A stretch of DNA of 64,000 bases from positions 1 through 64,000 of the forward strand of contig CAZJQS010000013.1 of assembly GCA_964548175.1 (NCBI GenBank), in the 5' to 3' direction. Of this stretch, positions 16,003 to 24,915 are shown piece by piece. The position numbers and the translations under genes were made by a program. The DNA is from JANQPA01 sp964548175. Lineage in GTDB: Bacteria > Bacteroidota > Bacteroidia > Chitinophagales > Saprospiraceae. Every line of letters starts with the position of its first letter. Positions within the stretch are counted from its first letter, which is position 1. Below the pieces are notes generated by a model that ran no database searches, had not been told where the DNA came from, and saw nothing but the letters and a program-made list of their open reading frames with translations.

Positions 16003-18831
16003 ATGAAATTTTTATTTCTACCCTCTGTAATAACTTTTGTTCTATGTTTTGGGTTATCCCATCTTAGTTGGGCTCAGACTACTGTAAAAGGTAAAGTCAT
16101 TGACGCCGGCACCGGAGAAGGACTGATCAGCGCAAGTGTGGTCGTCAAAGGCACCACAGACGGTATGGTTACTGACTTCGACGGCAATTTTGAGTTTACT
16201 ACGGAAAAGTCTTACCCCTTTACGCTGGAAATTTCCTACGTAGGCTATCAAACCCAAACCATCAACCTGACAGAACCAGCCAATAACCTGAAAATAGAGC
16301 TGGCCGAAGACGCCATCATTACTGAAACCGTAGAAGTCAGAGGCCGCCGCATCTCTGAAAAACAGCAACAATCGGCTCTCACCATGGAAACCATGGATAA
16401 CATAGCCATTAAAGAAACGCCAGCCGCCAACTTTTACGACGGGCTGGGCTCATTAAAGGATGTGGACCTGACGGCCGCCAGCCTGGGTTTTAAGATCATC
16501 AACACCCGTGGTTTTAACAGTACCAGTCCGGTGCGCTCGCTTCAGATCATCGATGGAGTAGATAATCAATCACCCGGTTTAAATTTTTCTTTAGGAAATT
16601 TCCTCGGCGCTTCCGAGTTGGATGTGAATCGGGTCAATCTGATCGTAGGCGCCAGTTCGGCCTTTTACGGGCCTAATGCTTTCAACGGCGTGATCAGCAT
16701 GGAAACCAAGAATCCCTTTTTACATAAAGGATTAAGCACCATGATCAAGGTAGGCGAACGGAATCTGGTGGAAACGGGCATTCGCTGGGCGCAGGCCACC
16801 ACTAATAAAGAAGGATATGAAAATTTTGCCTATAAGATCAATTTCAGCTATTTCCGCGCTGACGACTGGGAGGCCGAGAACTATGATGACGTATTCGACA
16901 CGCCCACTGATGAATCTAACCCAGGTGGTTATGATGCGGTGAATATTTACGGGGACGAATACAACGCCGCATTTGACTTGTCGGACGCCCCCCTGGCCAA
17001 TCCTGGCATAGGGACCTTTCACAGGAGGGGATATCGCGAAATTGACCTGGTGGACTACAATTCCAATAATACTAAAATAGGCGCCGCCTTCCATTTTCGT
17101 TTAAAGCCGGAGGAAGACATTCGGTCGCCAGAATTCATCATCGCCTCCAACTACAGCCGGGGAACCACGGTTTACCAGGGCGATAATCGTTTTAGCTTGA
17201 GGAATATTCAGTTCTTCCAACACCGGCTGGAGCTTCAGAAGAGGGATAAGTACTTTCTGCGGACTTACGTAACGCATGAAGATGCGGGAGATTCGTATGA
17301 CCCCTACTTCACTGCATTGCTTTTGCAAAGAAACGCCAAGAGCGACGAGCAATTTCTAAGGGATTACATTAACTACTGGCAACAAAACATTACGCCTCAG
17401 TTAAGAGGGCAGGAAGGTTTTCCCAATCCAAGTGATTATATTGGAAGACCTGACGATTTCAGAAACGACTTCAACGCTTTTCTGGGCCAGCCGGACATCA
17501 ATCAACTATTGTTTCAATGGCATGCACAGACCCAGGAAGTCGCCAATTTGGCGAATCCCAGGGTAATAGAAACGCAGGACTTTTTCGAAGTGGGCACTCA
17601 ACGTTTCGAAGAAGAATTCAGGCGCATCACCACCAGTAAATCATTTGTAGATGGAGGAACCCGCTTTTTCGATCGCTCGGCCCTTGGCCACATTCACGGC
17701 GAATATCAATTTACCGATCTAGCTCGGGGAGGCTCGGTGACTGATCTGGATCTCCGCATTGGGGCGAACGCCCGGATTTATCTGCCGAATTCAGACGGGA
17801 CCATCCTGCTGGATACTTTTGGCCGAGACATCACGAATTACGAATACGGTATTTATGGAGGCGGGACTTTGGAGTTTAATAATCGATTGAAGATCAGCGG
17901 CTCTATGCGACTAGATAAAAACCAAAACTTTAACTATTTGTTCTCTCCCGCCGCTTCTTTAGTTTACACCCCCACCCCGGATCAGACCATGAGACTTTCT
18001 TTTTCCTCTGCTATTCGCAACCCGACGCTTGCCGATCAGTATCTGTTTTATAATGTAGGGCGCGCTATTCTCATTGGCAATTTGGACGGATTCCAGAACC
18101 TGATCACTATTCCCTCTTTGGTTGATTATTTAAATACATTAGATGAAAGCCTGCTGGATTTTTTTGATGTTGATCCCATTAAGCCGGAAAAAGTGCGAAC
18201 GCTGGAATTAGGATATCGAGCTACCTTAGGACAGCTTTTTGTAGATGCTACCTATTACTACAGTTTTTATACCGACTTTATTGGTTTTAACCTGGGAGTA
18301 GACGCCAGGTTCAGTCCCACCACGGGCTTTCCTACGGAAATTCAAGCCTACCGGGTGGCAGCTAATGCAACAGACCAGGTGACCACTCAGGGTTTTTCCA
18401 TTGGTTTAAACTATTACTTCGCAAACTATTATGTACTCAACGGCAATTATTCCTGGAACAAGTTGAACACCCAAAGTGATGATCCCATTATTCCCGCCTT
18501 CAACACACCGGAACATAAGTTCAATATCGGCCTGAGTGGCAGGGATATGGTTGTCAATCTGGGTGGAATGCGCATCAGGAATCTGGGTTTTAGCATCAAC
18601 TACAAATGGATAGATGAATTTCTTTTTGAAGGATCTCCACAGTTCACAGGGATCATCCCTCAATACGACTTATTGGATGCCCAAATCAACTGGACGTCGG
18701 ACAAATTGAACACTACTTTCAAGTTGGGCGCCTCTAACTTACTGAACAATGAAACCTTCCAGACCTATGGCGGACCAACCATTGGTCGGCTGGCTTATTT
18801 TTCCGCAACTTATGAATTTGTTAAACGATAA
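16003..18831 (+). CDS. TonB-dependent receptor with carboxypeptidase-regulatory N-domain
   Basis: The 942 residues comprise a signal peptide (1-25, SWAQ), a regulatory-like beta-sandwich (28-110: VKGKVIDAGTGEGLISA), a plug (about 120-235, with NTRGFNSTSPVRSLQIIDG and GPNAFNGVISM) and a long outer-membrane barrel ending YEFVKR. It is full length. This is an energy-coupled importer of the outer membrane, not a SusC type since the KDASS..YG..AANG signature is lacking. The next gene starts 24 bases downstream on the same strand and encodes a secreted T9SS protein, so the two are very likely one transcript and may form a surface pair. The ligand is unknown. Confidence 0.93.
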   Translation: MKFLFLPSVITFVLCFGLSHLSWAQTTVKGKVIDAGTGEGLISASVVVKGTTDGMVTDFDGNFEFTTEKSYPFTLEISYVGYQTQTINLTEPANNLKIELAEDAIITETVEVRGRRISEKQQQSALTMETMDNIAIKETPAANFYDGLGSLKDVDLTAASLGFKIINTRGFNSTSPVRSLQIIDGVDNQSPGLNFSLGNFLGASELDVNRVNLIVGASSAFYGPNAFNGVISMETKNPFLHKGLSTMIKVGERNLVETGIRWAQATTNKEGYENFAYKINFSYFRADDWEAENYDDVFDTPTDESNPGGYDAVNIYGDEYNAAFDLSDAPLANPGIGTFHRRGYREIDLVDYNSNNTKIGAAFHFRLKPEEDIRSPEFIIASNYSRGTTVYQGDNRFSLRNIQFFQHRLELQKRDKYFLRTYVTHEDAGDSYDPYFTALLLQRNAKSDEQFLRDYINYWQQNITPQLRGQEGFPNPSDYIGRPDDFRNDFNAFLGQPDINQLLFQWHAQTQEVANLANPRVIETQDFFEVGTQRFEEEFRRITTSKSFVDGGTRFFDRSALGHIHGEYQFTDLARGGSVTDLDLRIGANARIYLPNSDGTILLDTFGRDITNYEYGIYGGGTLEFNNRLKISGSMRLDKNQNFNYLFSPAASLVYTPTPDQTMRLSFSSAIRNPTLADQYLFYNVGRAILIGNLDGFQNLITIPSLVDYLNTLDESLLDFFDVDPIKPEKVRTLELGYRATLGQLFVDATYYYSFYTDFIGFNLGVDARFSPTTGFPTEIQAYRVAANATDQVTTQGFSIGLNYYFANYYVLNGNYSWNKLNTQSDDPIIPAFNTPEHKFNIGLSGRDMVVNLGGMRIRNLGFSINYKWIDEFLFEGSPQFTGIIPQYDLLDAQINWTSDKLNTTFKLGASNLLNNETFQTYGGPTIGRLAYFSATYEFVKR

Positions 18832-18855
18832 ATCAAATAAACAAAACCGAATTGT

Positions 18856-20406
18856 ATGAAGCAGATTAACTTATTCATTTTATTCATCTTCTTCCTTACT
18901 GCTGGATTAACTGCGCAAACGCGATACCTGGAAGAAATTTTCACCAATGTCGATGTGGAATATGATATTGAGTATGCACAGAATATTTCCATTCTTACCG
19001 GCACACCAGACACGATTGGTCTTTTAATGGACTTCTATACACCAAGTGGAGACGACGCCACTAATCGTCCCTTATTCCTTTATTTTCACACAGGAAGCTT
19101 CCTCCCTCAGTACATCAACAATCAAATTACTGGAAACAGGAGAGACTCTACGGTGGTGGAAATCTGTAAGCGATTAGCCAGAAGAGGCTATGCAGCGGCT
19201 GCAGTTACTTACCGCTCAGGCTGGCTGCCAACGGCCGAAGAACAAGACATCAGAACCGGAACGCTTCTGGAAGCCGCTTACCGCGGTATTCTAGACATGA
19301 AAGCCTGCGTTCGCTACTTCAGAAGATCTGTAGAAGAAATGGACAATCCTCACGGCATCGATCCCAATCGCATTGGTTTGATCGGGCAGGGAACCGGCGG
19401 CTACATTGCTTTCGGCGCCTACCTGGATTCTTTGAGCGAAGCGCAAATACCAAAGTTCCTTGATTCCAGAACCTTAAGATTTTATGTTGAAGAAGAGATT
19501 GACGGTAATGTAGAGGGGACCAATAACACTCCTTTAAATATCGCCAACCACTTAGGTTACAGCAGTGACGTACAATTTGTCATGGAATTCGGCGGCGCCA
19601 TGGGTGACCTCTCTTGGCTGGATGGAGAACCTGATAAAGAGCCACCTGTGATGGGCTTCCACGTCAGTACAGATCCTTTTGCTCCTTTAGCAGAGGGGGC
19701 GGTGATCGTTCCGGTCACCAACCAGTTTGTCGTTAACGTTTCCGGACCTCGTTCTATAGTAGGTAAAGCCAATGACACAGGCGTCAACGCCGTTTTTGAA
19801 ACGGCTAATGCCGAAGACAATCCTTTAAATTCGAAAGTGGAAGCATACAGCCAATTGCCTTTCGATGAGAATGTATCTCTGGCGGTCGAAAACTTTTACC
19901 CTTTTGTGTTCAGGTCTGTTCAGTCCGGTCCCTGGGAATGGTGGAATTTTGAGCAATTACAAGCTGAGATTGAAGTGTTTAATCAAGTGACTGGTGAAGA
20001 CATCAACGCCGCCACCCTTGACTTTACCGGCAAGCTTACCAATCCGGACATGTCCAAGGACAAAGCTATGCGCTACATCGACACCATTATGATGTATTCC
20101 ATTCCCCGCGCTTTTTATGCCTTTGATCTGTTGACCAGTGTAGAAGAAGTACTGGATGAATCCCGTGTAGATTTGGAAATGTATCCCAATCCCGCAACGG
20201 ATTATGTGGTTTTCAGGACCAATGTGGAAATGCCTATTCAAGACATGGCCATTTACAACATGGAAGGCCGGGCTATGCGTGTAGTCATGGACATCAATAA
20301 TCACGCTTATGAACTACAGCGAAGGGATCTTGCGCCGGGCATGTATATTGTTCGAATGCGATTCGAAGATGGGATTTTGAGTAAAAAATTAGTGATAAGA
20401 GATTAA
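18856..20406 (+). CDS. T9SS-exported alpha/beta-hydrolase-fold protein lacking the nucleophile serine
   Basis: The 516-residue protein has a signal peptide (1-20, GLTAQ). The hydrolase-like domain (about 55-330) carries LFLYFHTGSF (73-82) at the oxyanion position, and the nucleophile elbow reads GLIGQGTGG (174-182). Where active esterases have G-x-S-x-G, this reads G177-Q-G179-T-G181, so the catalytic serine is a glycine. The C-terminal 75 residues (MYPNPATDYVVFRT ... GMYIVRMRFEDGILSKKLVI) are a type A T9SS sorting domain, so the protein is exported across the outer membrane and probably anchored. It follows a TonB receptor by 24 bases and a strong terminator follows its stop, giving a two-gene unit. 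It may bind rather than cut a ligand for the receptor. Confidence 0.82.
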   Translation: MKQINLFILFIFFLTAGLTAQTRYLEEIFTNVDVEYDIEYAQNISILTGTPDTIGLLMDFYTPSGDDATNRPLFLYFHTGSFLPQYINNQITGNRRDSTVVEICKRLARRGYAAAAVTYRSGWLPTAEEQDIRTGTLLEAAYRGILDMKACVRYFRRSVEEMDNPHGIDPNRIGLIGQGTGGYIAFGAYLDSLSEAQIPKFLDSRTLRFYVEEEIDGNVEGTNNTPLNIANHLGYSSDVQFVMEFGGAMGDLSWLDGEPDKEPPVMGFHVSTDPFAPLAEGAVIVPVTNQFVVNVSGPRSIVGKANDTGVNAVFETANAEDNPLNSKVEAYSQLPFDENVSLAVENFYPFVFRSVQSGPWEWWNFEQLQAEIEVFNQVTGEDINAATLDFTGKLTNPDMSKDKAMRYIDTIMMYSIPRAFYAFDLLTSVEEVLDESRVDLEMYPNPATDYVVFRTNVEMPIQDMAIYNMEGRAMRVVMDINNHAYELQRRDLAPGMYIVRMRFEDGILSKKLVIRD

Positions 20407-20410
20407 AAGA

Positions 20411-20445
20411 AAAAAGCTGCGGCGCTGCCGCAGCTTTTTTCTTTT
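20411..20445 (+). terminator. Intrinsic terminator after the receptor/hydrolase pair
   Basis: A 13-base stem AAAAAGCTGCGGC (20411-20423) pairs with GCCGCAGCTTTTT (20427-20439) across the loop GCT, and a T-rich tail continues to 20445. It begins five bases after the stop codon. Confidence 0.93.
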
Positions 20446-20451
20446 CAGACA

Positions 20452-20482
20452 TTTATTAATCCAAAAAAATCGTCTACTTTAG
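20452..20482 (+). promoter_or_regulatory. Possible promoter of lolD
   Basis: TACTTTAG (20475-20482) is one base from the Bacteroidota -7 consensus TAnnTTTG, with a TTT stretch about 20 bases upstream. A matching TACTTTAGCG occurs upstream of the phoA-like gene on the minus strand near 56057. Weak evidence; the position just after a terminator is supportive. Confidence 0.3.
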
Positions 20483-20517
20483 CGAACAGCCTATTTTTTC
20501 GAAAAACCACTTCTATA

Positions 20518-21168
20518 GTGATTGAAGCCAGCAACATACACAAGCGTTACGGACACTTGCACGTGCTTAAAGGAGTCAACCTTAAAATCGAAAAAGGAGA
20601 GTTCGTATCCATTATCGGAAAGTCGGGAGCGGGAAAAAGCACCTTGTTGCACATTCTAGGCACCCTGGACAGGGCTGATGAAGGAAGGGTTCACATCAAT
20701 GGTGAAGAAGTCTTTCGTCTGTCCAAGAAAAAACTAGCCGGATTTAGGAATAAAAATATTGGCTTTGTTTTCCAGTTCCATCATCTGCTGCCGGAATTTA
20801 CCGCTCTGGAAAATGTGACTATTCCCGGCCTGATCGGAAAATTCCCGGAAAGCGAGGTTCGAAAAAGAGCAGAACAATTACTAGACTATTTAGGATTATC
20901 CGGAAGATTGGAACACAAGCCTTCGGAATTATCGGGCGGCGAGCAGCAGCGCGTAGCAGTGGCCAGAGCTCTGATCAATCAACCTGCGGTCATTTTTGCA
21001 GACGAACCTTCCGGTAACCTGGATTCTGCTTCTTCTCAGGACCTTCATCAGCTCTTATTCCGTCTGCGGGAGGACTTTCAGCAGACTTTTGTCATCGTCA
21101 CACATAATACCGATTTAGCTAAAATGAGTGATCGCATCCTGGAAATGCAGGATGGTATATTAACATAA
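20518..21168 (+). CDS. lolD: ABC transporter ATPase, LolD-like
   Basis: The 216-residue ATPase starts at a GTG that coincides with the family's usual start (IEASNIHKRYG). Walker A is GKSGAGKST (34-42), the Q-loop is in FVFQFHHLLPEF, the signature is LSGGEQQ (138-144), Walker B ends in VIFADEPSG with E163, and the switch histidine is H196 in VTHN. It belongs to the MacB/LolD group that powers release of lipoproteins from the inner membrane or works with a FtsX-like permease. No LolC/E-type permease is adjacent, which is common in this phylum. A MacB-type role is the main alternative. Confidence 0.87.
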   Translation: MIEASNIHKRYGHLHVLKGVNLKIEKGEFVSIIGKSGAGKSTLLHILGTLDRADEGRVHINGEEVFRLSKKKLAGFRNKNIGFVFQFHHLLPEFTALENVTIPGLIGKFPESEVRKRAEQLLDYLGLSGRLEHKPSELSGGEQQRVAVARALINQPAVIFADEPSGNLDSASSQDLHQLLFRLREDFQQTFVIVTHNTDLAKMSDRILEMQDGILT

Positions 21169-21254
21169 AAAGCAGAAAGGCTGTCTCAAAAAACTTACGA
21201 CCTGCAGGCAGGCAGGCGGGTTTAGTGCAGCCATTAATTTCTTTTTTTTTGGTT

Positions 21255-22694
21255 ATGACTGAACAAACGCCCAACATCAAGCCCCCTGTTAAGTCCAACA
21301 AAACCATCGGAGAGCTTCTGGCGGAGCTTTGGGAGGCTACCGTAGAGTGGTTCAAAGATCTGTTAAACCTGAAGGAAGGCTCCGATCAGGATGACACGGT
21401 CATTCAAATCACCAATAACAAACGCATTCGAGGGGCTAACGCCTGGCTGCTGATGTGTTCCATTATGATCGCCTCGCTGGGATTAGACCTCAATTCGCCC
21501 GCAGTGATCATCGGAGCCATGTTGATCTCGCCCTTGATGTCCCCTATTCTGGGGCTTGGGCTGGCCGTGGCCATCAATGACAAAGAGTCGCTTTTTATAT
21601 CTCTGCAGCATTTTTTTGTAGCTATCCTGATCGCTTTGGTTACCAGCACCTTGTATTTTCTGGTGACGCCTTTTGGGCAGCTGACCTCTGAGATTGAGGC
21701 CCGAACCGCTCCTACCCTGCTGGACGGCCTGGTGGCAGTTTTCGGCGGATTGGCAGGCATCATTTCCATTACGCGGAAAAATCCGTCTAACGCCATTCCC
21801 GGCGTAGCCATCGCCACCGCCCTGATGCCGCCGCTTTGTGTAACCGGCTACGGGATTGCTAATAACAATCCCACCATTTTGCTTAATTCCTTTTATCTTT
21901 TTTTCCTCAACTCCTTTTTCATTGCACTGACGGCCTTCATCATCATTAAGGTACTGAATTTTCCCATGACTCATTACCAGGATCCCCGCGAAGAACGGCG
22001 AACCCGCTGGATACTGGCCACATTCAGCTTGCTGTTGATCCTGCCCAGCGCCAATATACTCTACAACCTTTATTACCAGCGCCAATACGACCTTAAGGCA
22101 GAAGAATTCATCAATGAGCATTTTAAGGAGGAGAATGGAACCAAAGCTCTCGGGCATAAGTTCATCGAGCAGGATACCAACCGGGTATTGGTCCTCCAGT
22201 TGCTCGGACAAACCATTACCAAGGATTCTATCAAAAAATTGGAAAGTAAACTGCCTGATTACGGTCTGCCCGATGTGAGTTTATCCGTTATACAAAATTC
22301 CAATATCGGTCTGGAACAACTTAACCGCATGCAGCTGCAACTTCAAAATCTGGGAACCATCGCACAGCGCCTGGAAGACGTTAACGTCGCCAAATCAGAA
22401 AAAGAAGAGCAGATCGAACGGCTTACGGCAAGGCTGGACAGCATCGCCGGTGACACCATTCCCTATTTCAAGGTCTTTCGCGAAGCCAAGATTGTTTTTC
22501 CCAAACTGGACAAAATAGCTTTTGCCAAAACCAAAGAAATGGACTTTTCAGGGCCGGTTTCAGAGGTTCCTACCTTCCTTATACAGTGGAATCGCAGTAA
22601 AACCAGATATGAACGTAACCTTGATGAACAAAAGCTGTATAATTTACTGAAGGTCAGCGCCGAGTTGGACACTTTGCAGCTTATTGCCTATTAG
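21255..22694 (+). CDS. DUF389 family membrane protein with C-terminal coiled coil
   Basis: The ATG at 21255 (MTEQTPNIKPPVKSNKT) is preferred; an upstream GTG would only add a short hydrophobic tail encoded by intergenic sequence. The 479-residue protein has the DUF389 core (about 65-225) with IRGANAWLLMCSIMIASLGL, SPAVIIGAMLISPLMSPILG, GIISITRKNPSNAIPGVAIA and TALMPPLCVTGYGI, in all about six membrane segments. After that comes a soluble domain and a heptad-like stretch (IAQRLEDVNVAKSEKEEQIE near 365). The role of DUF389 proteins is not known to me. No partner gene is evident: nicotinamidase follows 116 bases downstream. Confidence 0.9.
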   Translation: MTEQTPNIKPPVKSNKTIGELLAELWEATVEWFKDLLNLKEGSDQDDTVIQITNNKRIRGANAWLLMCSIMIASLGLDLNSPAVIIGAMLISPLMSPILGLGLAVAINDKESLFISLQHFFVAILIALVTSTLYFLVTPFGQLTSEIEARTAPTLLDGLVAVFGGLAGIISITRKNPSNAIPGVAIATALMPPLCVTGYGIANNNPTILLNSFYLFFLNSFFIALTAFIIIKVLNFPMTHYQDPREERRTRWILATFSLLLILPSANILYNLYYQRQYDLKAEEFINEHFKEENGTKALGHKFIEQDTNRVLVLQLLGQTITKDSIKKLESKLPDYGLPDVSLSVIQNSNIGLEQLNRMQLQLQNLGTIAQRLEDVNVAKSEKEEQIERLTARLDSIAGDTIPYFKVFREAKIVFPKLDKIAFAKTKEMDFSGPVSEVPTFLIQWNRSKTRYERNLDEQKLYNLLKVSAELDTLQLIAY

Positions 22695-22762
22695 TTGCCA
22701 GAAACCGGCGCTGGATCAAAAAAGTGGGTTGTCCGACTTTTTGAAAAAAATCAGGAGGTATT

Positions 22763-22804
22763 ATGAACGTGACCTTCCTTGTCTACATTCTATATAAAAG
22801 TTGA
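22763..22804 (+). other. Thirteen-codon open frame with a perfect Shine-Dalgarno sequence before pncA
   Basis: AGGAGG (22753-22758) lies four bases before an ATG that opens a frame of 13 codons (MNVTFLVYILYKS) ending seven bases before the nicotinamidase start. Such a strong Shine-Dalgarno sequence is exceptional in this window, where genes have A/T-rich leaders. It could be a leader peptide controlling pncA, or a chance match. Confidence 0.35.
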
Positions 22805-22810
22805 TACGTC

Positions 22811-23428
22811 ATGCAAGCATTATTACTCGTCGATTTACAAAATGATTTCTGCCCGGGAGGAGCTTTAGAGGTTAAGCAAGGAAATGAAGTTATTCCGGTT
22901 GCCAACAAGCTTTCCAAACGTTTTGAGTTGGTTGTGGCGACACAGGACTGGCATCCGGCTAATCATCTCAGTTTTGCTGCCAATCATCCATGGCGTAAGC
23001 CGGGGCAAGTTATTGACCTTAATGGCCTGGAGCAAATTTTATGGCCCATTCATTGCGTACAAGGAAGTTTTGGCGCAGAATTTGAAAAAGAGCTGGATAC
23101 TACTAACTTTGCCGGGGTATTTAGGAAGGGAACCGATCCTGAAATTGACTCTTATAGTGGTTTTTTTGACAATGGTCACCGTAAGGCTACCGGCTTGCAT
23201 GAGTTCCTTCAGGAAAAGCAGGTGAATGAACTTTACATTGCAGGCTTGGCTCAGGATTATTGTGTTAAATTTACTGTCCTTGATGCCCTGGAACTAGGAT
23301 ACGCCGTAAATCTGGTCGTTGACGGTACACGCCCGGTGGAAATGGAAGAAGGTGACGGCTACAAAGCCCTGGAGGCAATGAAGTCGAGAGGCGCTCGATT
23401 GATCAGTTCGGATCAAATTACAGAGTAA
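22811..23428 (+). CDS. pncA: Nicotinamidase
   Basis: The 205-residue cysteine hydrolase turns nicotinamide into nicotinate for NAD salvage. The catalytic triad is D8 (VDLQNDFCPGG), K106 (FRKGTDPEIDSYSGF) and C151 (AGLAQDYCVKFT). The metal site is D46, H48 and H52 in TQDWHPANHLSF. All are present and the length is typical. It is followed after 18 bases by the ornithine aminotransferase gene on the same strand, so the two may share a transcript, although their pathways are not directly linked. A short open frame with a strong ribosome-binding site lies immediately upstream. Confidence 0.95.
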   Translation: MQALLLVDLQNDFCPGGALEVKQGNEVIPVANKLSKRFELVVATQDWHPANHLSFAANHPWRKPGQVIDLNGLEQILWPIHCVQGSFGAEFEKELDTTNFAGVFRKGTDPEIDSYSGFFDNGHRKATGLHEFLQEKQVNELYIAGLAQDYCVKFTVLDALELGYAVNLVVDGTRPVEMEEGDGYKALEAMKSRGARLISSDQITE

Positions 23429-23446
23429 ATTAAAAACGAAAAAATA

Positions 23447-24685
23447 ATGATGCACGACACTATGCTATCCTCTAAGGATCTTATTGCTCTGGAGGACAAA
23501 TATGGAGCTCATAACTACCATCCCATCCCGGTGGTGTTGTCACGAGGAGAAGGGGTGCATGTATGGGATGTGGAAGGAAAAAAATACTATGATTTCCTTT
23601 CGGCTTACTCCGCAGTAAATCAGGGACACTGCCATCCTCGTATCATTAAGGCTCTAACAGATCAGGCGCGGCAGTTGACGCTGACATCCAGAGCCTTTTA
23701 CAACGATATGCTTGGCCGGTATGAAAAATACATGCATGACTATTTTGGCTATGACAAGGTACTACCCATTAACACAGGAGTAGAAGCCTGTGAAACGGCT
23801 GTAAAACTTTGCCGGAAATGGGGCTATGAAGTAAAGGGGATTCCTACTAACCAGGCCAAGATCGTTTTTGTCACCAATAACTTCTGGGGGCGCACTCTGG
23901 CTGCTATTTCTTCCTCTACGGAACCCAATACGACACGCAACTTCGGTCCTTACATGCCCGGCTATGTCATTATTCCCTACAATGATCTTGAAGCCCTGGA
24001 TCAAGCCCTGGAAGATCCGAACGTAGCTGGTTTTATGGTTGAACCCATCCAGGGGGAAGCCGGTGTTTTTGTTCCTGACGACGATTACCTGCCAAAGGCT
24101 TATAAATTATGCAAAGAAAGGAACGTGCTGTTCATTGCCGACGAAGTACAAACCGGTATTGCACGTACCGGTAAGTTGCTGTGCTGTGATCATCACGGCT
24201 TCCGTCCGGACATTCTGGTCCTGGGTAAAGCCCTTTCCGGTGGAGTATTTCCGGTATCTGCGGCATTGGCCGACGATGAAATCATGATGAACATCAAGCC
24301 GGGCCAGCATGGTTCGACTTTCGGCGGCAATCCCCTTGGTTGTGCAGTTGCCATGGAGGCATTAGAAGTAGTTAAGGACGAAAAACTGGCCGAAAACGCT
24401 TCCTTCCTTGGAGAGATCTTCAGAGAACGCATGCAAAATAACCTGGTGGAAAAATCCGAGCTCGTGGAATTAGTAAGAGGCAAAGGCCTGCTGAACGCCA
24501 TTGTCATTAATGACACGGAGGAAAGCTCGACAGCCTGGGACATTTGCATCAAACTGGCGGAGAACGGACTGCTGGCCAAACCAACCCACGGCAATATCAT
24601 TCGCTTTGCCCCTCCTTTGGTTATGAGGGAAGATCAACTCAATGAGTGCTGCGACATCATAGAGCATACGATACTTAACTTTTAA
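23447..24685 (+). CDS. rocD: Ornithine aminotransferase
   Basis: The 412-residue class III PLP aminotransferase transfers the delta-amino group of ornithine to 2-oxoglutarate, giving glutamate semialdehyde that becomes proline or glutamate. Typical stretches are EDKYGAHNYHPIPVVLSRGE (16-35), YDFLSAYSAVNQGHCHPRI, LPINTGVEACETAVKLCRKW, D232 in FIADEVQTGIARTGK and the PLP lysine K261 in VLGKALSGGVFPVSA. GSTFGGNPLGCAVA is also complete. The HNYHP phrase separates ornithine aminotransferase from acetylornithine and GABA enzymes. The ATG at 23447 is followed directly by a second ATG; either could be used. Confidence 0.95.
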   Translation: MMHDTMLSSKDLIALEDKYGAHNYHPIPVVLSRGEGVHVWDVEGKKYYDFLSAYSAVNQGHCHPRIIKALTDQARQLTLTSRAFYNDMLGRYEKYMHDYFGYDKVLPINTGVEACETAVKLCRKWGYEVKGIPTNQAKIVFVTNNFWGRTLAAISSSTEPNTTRNFGPYMPGYVIIPYNDLEALDQALEDPNVAGFMVEPIQGEAGVFVPDDDYLPKAYKLCKERNVLFIADEVQTGIARTGKLLCCDHHGFRPDILVLGKALSGGVFPVSAALADDEIMMNIKPGQHGSTFGGNPLGCAVAMEALEVVKDEKLAENASFLGEIFRERMQNNLVEKSELVELVRGKGLLNAIVINDTEESSTAWDICIKLAENGLLAKPTHGNIIRFAPPLVMREDQLNECCDIIEHTILNF

Positions 24686-24700
24686 AAAAAACTCAAGAGA

Positions 24701-24882
24701 TTGTGTAAAAAGTCTTCGTGCCCTTTTGCACAGCTAATCAAATTCTTTTTTGAGTGTTTTGCCGAAGAAGAAGGGCTGGCAGTCAGAGACTGCCGCCAAC
24801 TCTGGCGATTTTGTTCGACAAAACACTCAAAAAATAGAATCATTTAAGCCGAGCAAAAAAAAGTAGCTGACTTTTTACACAA
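24701..24882. mobile_element. Family B MITE-like element with 14-base terminal inverted repeats
   Basis: TTGTGTAAAAAGTC (24701-24714) is perfectly inverted at 24869-24882. Inside, ATTCTTTTTTGAGTGTTTTG (24742-24761) pairs with an almost perfect counterpart at 24819-24840. The unit of 182 bases has no coding capacity. A shorter relative with the same ends is at 59300-59390, and the inner palindrome type recurs at 14984 and 32822. No clear target-site duplication is seen. Confidence 0.7.
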
Positions 24883-24915
24883 CCCCTACTATCCGATTTA
24901 ATGGATAACTCATAT

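Noticed and set aside
21483..22211. 242-codon minus-strand frame rich in Q and G
   Set aside because: Antisense to the DUF389 gene with its characteristic membrane segments.
22729..22760. Phrase GGTTGTCCGACTTTTTGA considered as another family B end
   Set aside because: It matches the terminal repeat too poorly and has no inverted partner nearby.
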